Positions 13,023-15,758 of a DNA stretch of 15,758 nucleotides are shown here, one piece after another; positions within the stretch are counted from its first letter, which is position 1, and the number at the start of each line of letters is the position of its first letter. The stretch comes from an uncultured Alphaproteobacteria bacterium (GTDB lineage Bacteria; Pseudomonadota; Alphaproteobacteria; Rhizobiales; Hyphomicrobiaceae). The DNA is taken from assembly GCA_937950105.1 (NCBI GenBank), contig CALFEM010000507.1:1-15758 (forward strand), in the 5' to 3' direction. The notes below the pieces were generated by a model that was given only the letters and a program-made list of their open reading frames with translations, was not told where the DNA came from and searched no databases. Position numbers and translations under genes: made by a program.

Positions 13023-14206
13023 GGGGGCAGTCCTTCTGCGACTGCCAGCCGACGCGTGGCACGCGCGATCACCAACTCTTCGTCAGTTGGGATGACGCGC
13101 ACGTCGATCGCGGAGGCGGGCTTGCTGATGAGTGCTGCGCCCCGGCTGTTGGCCGCAGCATCGATCTCGACGCCCATCCAGCCGAAGTGCTCGCAGATGC
13201 GGCGCCGCATGAACGCTGAGTGCTCGCCGATGCCGGCCGTGAACACCAGCACATCGAGCCCGCCGAGGATGGCGACGAGCCCGCCGAGCTCGCGGGCGGC
13301 GCGGTAGGCGAAGAGATCGAGCGCCTCGGTTGCACGTGGATTTTTGCTGGCCTCGAGGTCGCGGACGTCCGCGCTGATCCCGGACACGCCGAGCAACCCC
13401 GACTTGTTATAGAGCAGGCTGGCGACCTCGTTTGGCGTCATGCCCCTCTGCTGCAGCAGGTGTAGGACCACCCCGGGGTCGAGCGCGCCGGAGCGCGTGC
13501 CCATCATGAGACCGTCCAGCGCCGTGAACCCCATCGTGCTGGCGACGCTCCGCCGCTTGTTCATTGCACACATGCTGGCACCGTTGCCGAGATGGGCTAC
13601 GATCACGCGGCCATCGGCGCGTGGGCCGGCATGCTCCGGCAGGACGCTGGCGATGTATTCGTAGGACAGGCCGTGGAACCCGTAGCGGAGTACGCCGTCG
13701 TCGGTCAGCTCGCGCGGCAGCGCAAACATCTGTTCCAGGCGCGGTTGCGTGCGGTGGAACTGAGTATCGAAGCATGCCACCTGCGGCAGCTGGTCCCAGG
13801 CCTTTGTAACGGCACGGATGGTCGCGAGGTTGTGTGGCTCGTGCAGCGGCGCGAGGCTCACCAATTGGTCGAGCTCGGCCATGACGGCGTCATCGACGCT
13901 GACGGGATCATTGAACCTGGCGCCGCCATGGACAACGCGATGGCCGGCGGCGACGATGGTCACCGCTTCGAGCCGTGCACGCAGTGTGTCGAGCAACCAA
14001 ATCGTCAGGCTATCGTGGGTCGCTGGCTCAGGAAGCGTTGGGACTGCGGGTAGCTGCGCGGCAATCGCTCCCCGCACGGCAAATCGAGGCGTGCCGCCGA
14101 TGCCATCAATCGCTCCGCGACAAAGCACCTCCAGGCGCTCGGTCTCGTAGAGCGCGAACTTGATGCTCGACGAGCCCGCATTGAGTATCAAGACGGCGCT
14201 TGTCAT
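13019..14206 (-). CDS. ackA: Acetate (propionate) kinase
   Basis: 395 aa, full length for the ASKHA-fold acetate kinases. Motifs: VLILNAGSSSIKFAL (phosphate 1, residues 5-19), HRVVHGG (89-95), CFDTQFH with catalytic Asp147, GFHGLSYEY with His179, AHLGNGASMCA (phosphate 2, ~204-214), MGTRSGALDPGVV (~236-247), and VFTAGIGEHSAFMR near the end. It converts acetyl-P + ADP to acetate + ATP, so it forms a pathway with the Pta domain encoded just upstream. Its ATG overlaps that gene's stop as ATGA, and its own stop overlaps the next ATG the same way. This supports equimolar, coupled translation. Confidence 0.96.
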   Translation of the reverse strand: MTSAVLILNAGSSSIKFALYETERLEVLCRGAIDGIGGTPRFAVRGAIAAQLPAVPTLPEPATHDSLTIWLLDTLRARLEAVTIVAAGHRVVHGGARFNDPVSVDDAVMAELDQLVSLAPLHEPHNLATIRAVTKAWDQLPQVACFDTQFHRTQPRLEQMFALPRELTDDGVLRYGFHGLSYEYIASVLPEHAGPRADGRVIVAHLGNGASMCAMNKRRSVASTMGFTALDGLMMGTRSGALDPGVVLHLLQQRGMTPNEVASLLYNKSGLLGVSGISADVRDLEASKNPRATEALDLFAYRAARELGGLVAILGGLDVLVFTAGIGEHSAFMRRRICEHFGWMGVEIDAAANSRGAALISKPASAIDVRVIPTDEELVIARATRRLAVAEGLPP

Positions 14207-15597
14207 GGCGTACCTCGCGTCCTGTGATGGACAACGAGCTGCGCCAGCGCGCATGAAGCCTGCCGCGCCAGTGCGCCGTCTGCACGACTGGTCAGCATCA
14301 TCGGCACGCGGCCGCCCATGACGATGCCAGCGGCGTCGGCGCCTGCGAGGTAGATCAGCTGCTTGGCGATCATATTGCCGGCTTCGAGATCTGGTGCGAC
14401 CAGAATGTCGGCATCTCCTGCAACCGCGGAGACGATCCCTTTGGTCCTGGCCGCCTCCTTCGACACGGCGTTGTCGAACGCGAGCGGGCCGTCGATCAGG
14501 CCACCGGTGATCTGTCCGCGATCGGCCATCTTGCACAAGGCGGCAGCCTCCACAGTCGAGTTGATCTTGGGGTAGACGGTCTCGAGGGCCGAGAGGATCG
14601 CGACCTTCGGCTCGGCCATGCCAAGGGCGTGGGCGAGATCGATGGCGTTTTGCACGATGTCGCGCTTGGTCTCGAGATCAGGGTAGATGTTGATCGCAGC
14701 GTCCGTGATCAGGAGCGGCTTGGGATAGTGCGGCACGTCGAGCGCGAAGACGTGGCTCATGCGTCGCTCGGTCCTGAGGCCCGTATCGGTCTTGACGACG
14801 GCGGCCATCAGCTCGTCGGTGTGCAGCGCACCCTTCATCAGCGCCTCGACGCGGCCCTCGCGAGCCAATTCGACGGCACGCGCTGCAGCTGCATGGCTGT
14901 GCGGCGTATCGATGACCTCGATGTCTTGCAGGCTGCGCTTGGCAGCGTCTGCCGCCTTGCGGATCTTGGCTTGCGGGCCGACCAGGACGGGCACGATCAG
15001 GCGGTCAGCTGCCGCATCGAGTGCGCCGACGAGCGAGACCTCGTCGCAAGGGTGCACGACCGCGGTTCGGATCGGCTGGCACTTATGCGCGGCCTCGATC
15101 AACTGGCGATAGCGGGCCCCGCGTTCATGCAGATGGACCTCGGGAAGAACAGCGCGTGGCCGGCGCACCTTCTGTGTCGGGGCGATCACCAGCGCCTCGC
15201 CCTTGATCACCGTCTCTCCGGCCTGGTTGGTGCACACGCAATCGAGCACGACCTGCTTCTTGTCGGGAATTTTCTCGCGCACCGTGACGCGGACGGTGAC
15301 GGTGTCGCCGAGACCGACCGGGCGGCGAAAGCTGAGTGACTGGTCGAGATAGATGGTGCCTGGACCGGGTAGCTCGGTGCCGAGCACGGCCGAGATGAGT
15401 GCTCCGCCCCACATGCCGTGTGCGATGACCTTGTGGAAGAGATCGGACTTGGCGAACTCCTCATCGACGTGGGCGGGATTGACGTCGCCAGACATCACCG
15501 CGAACAGCTCGATGTCCTGCTGCCGGAGCGTACGCGTGATCGATGCTGTGTCGCCGACCTTCAGCTCGTCGAACGTCTTGTTCTCGATGTACTGCAT
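14203..15597 (-). CDS. MaoC-like hydratase / phosphate acetyl(butyryl)transferase fusion
   Basis: 464 aa. Residues ~1-145 are a MaoC hot-dog domain: FDELKVGDTASITRT, AVMSGDVNPAHVDEEFA (the catalytic Asp-x4-His hydratase motif), and VIAHGMWGGALISAVLG. Residues ~165-460 are a Pta/Ptb domain: TAVVHPCDEVSLVGALDAA, ALMKGALHTDELMAAVV, RMSHVFALDVPHYPKPLLIT and DAAINIYPDLETKRDIVQNA, then DILVAPDLEAGNMIAKQLIY and GGRVPMMLTSRAD. This architecture is known as 'bifunctional enoyl-CoA hydratase/phosphate acetyltransferase'. It would make acyl-phosphate from acyl-CoA for the coupled kinase. I used the ATG at 15595-15597; a GTG lies directly before it. First complete gene of the minus-strand operon. Confidence 0.94.
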   Translation of the reverse strand: MQYIENKTFDELKVGDTASITRTLRQQDIELFAVMSGDVNPAHVDEEFAKSDLFHKVIAHGMWGGALISAVLGTELPGPGTIYLDQSLSFRRPVGLGDTVTVRVTVREKIPDKKQVVLDCVCTNQAGETVIKGEALVIAPTQKVRRPRAVLPEVHLHERGARYRQLIEAAHKCQPIRTAVVHPCDEVSLVGALDAAADRLIVPVLVGPQAKIRKAADAAKRSLQDIEVIDTPHSHAAAARAVELAREGRVEALMKGALHTDELMAAVVKTDTGLRTERRMSHVFALDVPHYPKPLLITDAAINIYPDLETKRDIVQNAIDLAHALGMAEPKVAILSALETVYPKINSTVEAAALCKMADRGQITGGLIDGPLAFDNAVSKEAARTKGIVSAVAGDADILVAPDLEAGNMIAKQLIYLAGADAAGIVMGGRVPMMLTSRADGALARQASCALAQLVVHHRTRGTP

Positions 15598-15707
15598 CAC
15601 GTCTGCCCTGCCTTGCGGCCGGAGTCCGCTCTGCCGGCGGCAGCAGTCTTTCCATCCTCGATCTTCTCGGCGATGGCCTCGAGATCGCTGAAGGCGTCTC
15701 CCCCACT

Positions 15708-15758
15708 CTATTCGTCGGCCACATGGGCGATAGGCTTGTCGTTGATCGTGAGATCGCC
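15708..15758 (-). CDS. 3' end of an unidentified upstream gene (partial)
   Basis: The minus strand at the window edge reads DLTINDKPIAHVADE and then TAG at 15708-15710. The same frame continues open after the stop (SGGDAFSDLEAIAEKIEDGK and about 15 more codons) to a TGA just at the start of the MaoC-Pta gene. Either the gene ends at TAG or a nonsense mutation cut off its normal C-terminus. It is too short to identify. The 110-bp spacer shows no obvious promoter, so it may belong to the same operon. Confidence 0.4.
   Translation of the reverse strand, partial: GDLTINDKPIAHVADE

Noticed and set aside
14207..14536. 110-codon N-terminal extension of acetate kinase
   Set aside because: Acetate kinases start just before VLILNAGSSS. 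The extension is a shadow of the Pta domain, and the ATG at 14206 forms a clean ATGA overlap.
1..15758. CRISPR arrays, tRNA or rRNA genes, integrase and att sites
   Set aside because: I saw no regularly spaced repeats, no cloverleaf-like CCA-ended sequence, no rRNA-like stretch and no tyrosine or serine recombinase motifs in the window.

Overview
The window looks like chromosomal DNA of a high-GC alphaproteobacterium, probably Hyphomicrobiales (Bradyrhizobium/Methylobacterium-like). This rests on codon usage, on the DUF736 plus DUF3363-type relaxase pair, and on the MaoC-Pta/AckA/VIT stress-type cluster; no marker gene fixes the genus. It is a patchwork of an accessory segment, a small mobilization region and a compact stress/metabolism operon, with much gene decay at the seams.

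Region 1 (1-3727) is bounded on both sides by the 3' end of an IS5-family transposase. The two ends are in inverted orientation, 49 of 54 bases match, and each ends in CTAG. Between them lie a p-hydroxycinnamoyl-CoA hydratase/lyase gene cut short by the left IS end, a divergent LysR regulator with an ATC-N9-GAT box between the two, relics of a second LysR and of a response regulator, and an intact three-gene operon. That operon is a MerR regulator with a 19-bp-spacer promoter and central palindrome, a carboxymuconolactone-decarboxylase-like protein, and a Tat-exported beta-propeller. Aromatic or redox/xenobiotic chemistry is the likely theme.

Region 2 (about 3730-4884) holds the right transposase relic and then roughly 1 kb without a convincing gene.

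Region 3 (4885-9402) is a mobilization segment: a DUF736 protein with a strong terminator, a possible AlpA-like regulator on the opposite strand, a candidate oriT with two tandem inverted repeats and a TATCCTGC nic-like core, and a full-length HUH relaxase. Instead of the coupling protein and type IV secretion genes expected after it, a DoxX-family membrane protein and an FMN-dependent monooxygenase (NtaA/SnaA type) follow. This suggests an integrative mobilizable element or a cut-down ICE carrying cargo.

Region 4 (9442-about 10290) is a dead toxin-antitoxin module: an excisionase-like antitoxin and a PIN-domain toxin, each broken by frameshifts.

Region 5 (10350-15758, minus strand) is a tightly packed set. 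In transcription order it holds MaoC-Pta fusion, acetate kinase, a 73-aa membrane protein, a VIT-family transporter, an SDH/ClpP-fold membrane protease, a 26-aa membrane miniprotein, and a 220-aa coiled-coil membrane protein with conserved-looking cysteines. Three junctions are ATGA overlaps. The miniprotein matches the C-terminus of the 73-aa protein, a partial duplication within the operon. Acyl-phosphate ATP production together with metal transport and membrane proteolysis suggests a low-oxygen or stress cluster, though no regulator site was identified.
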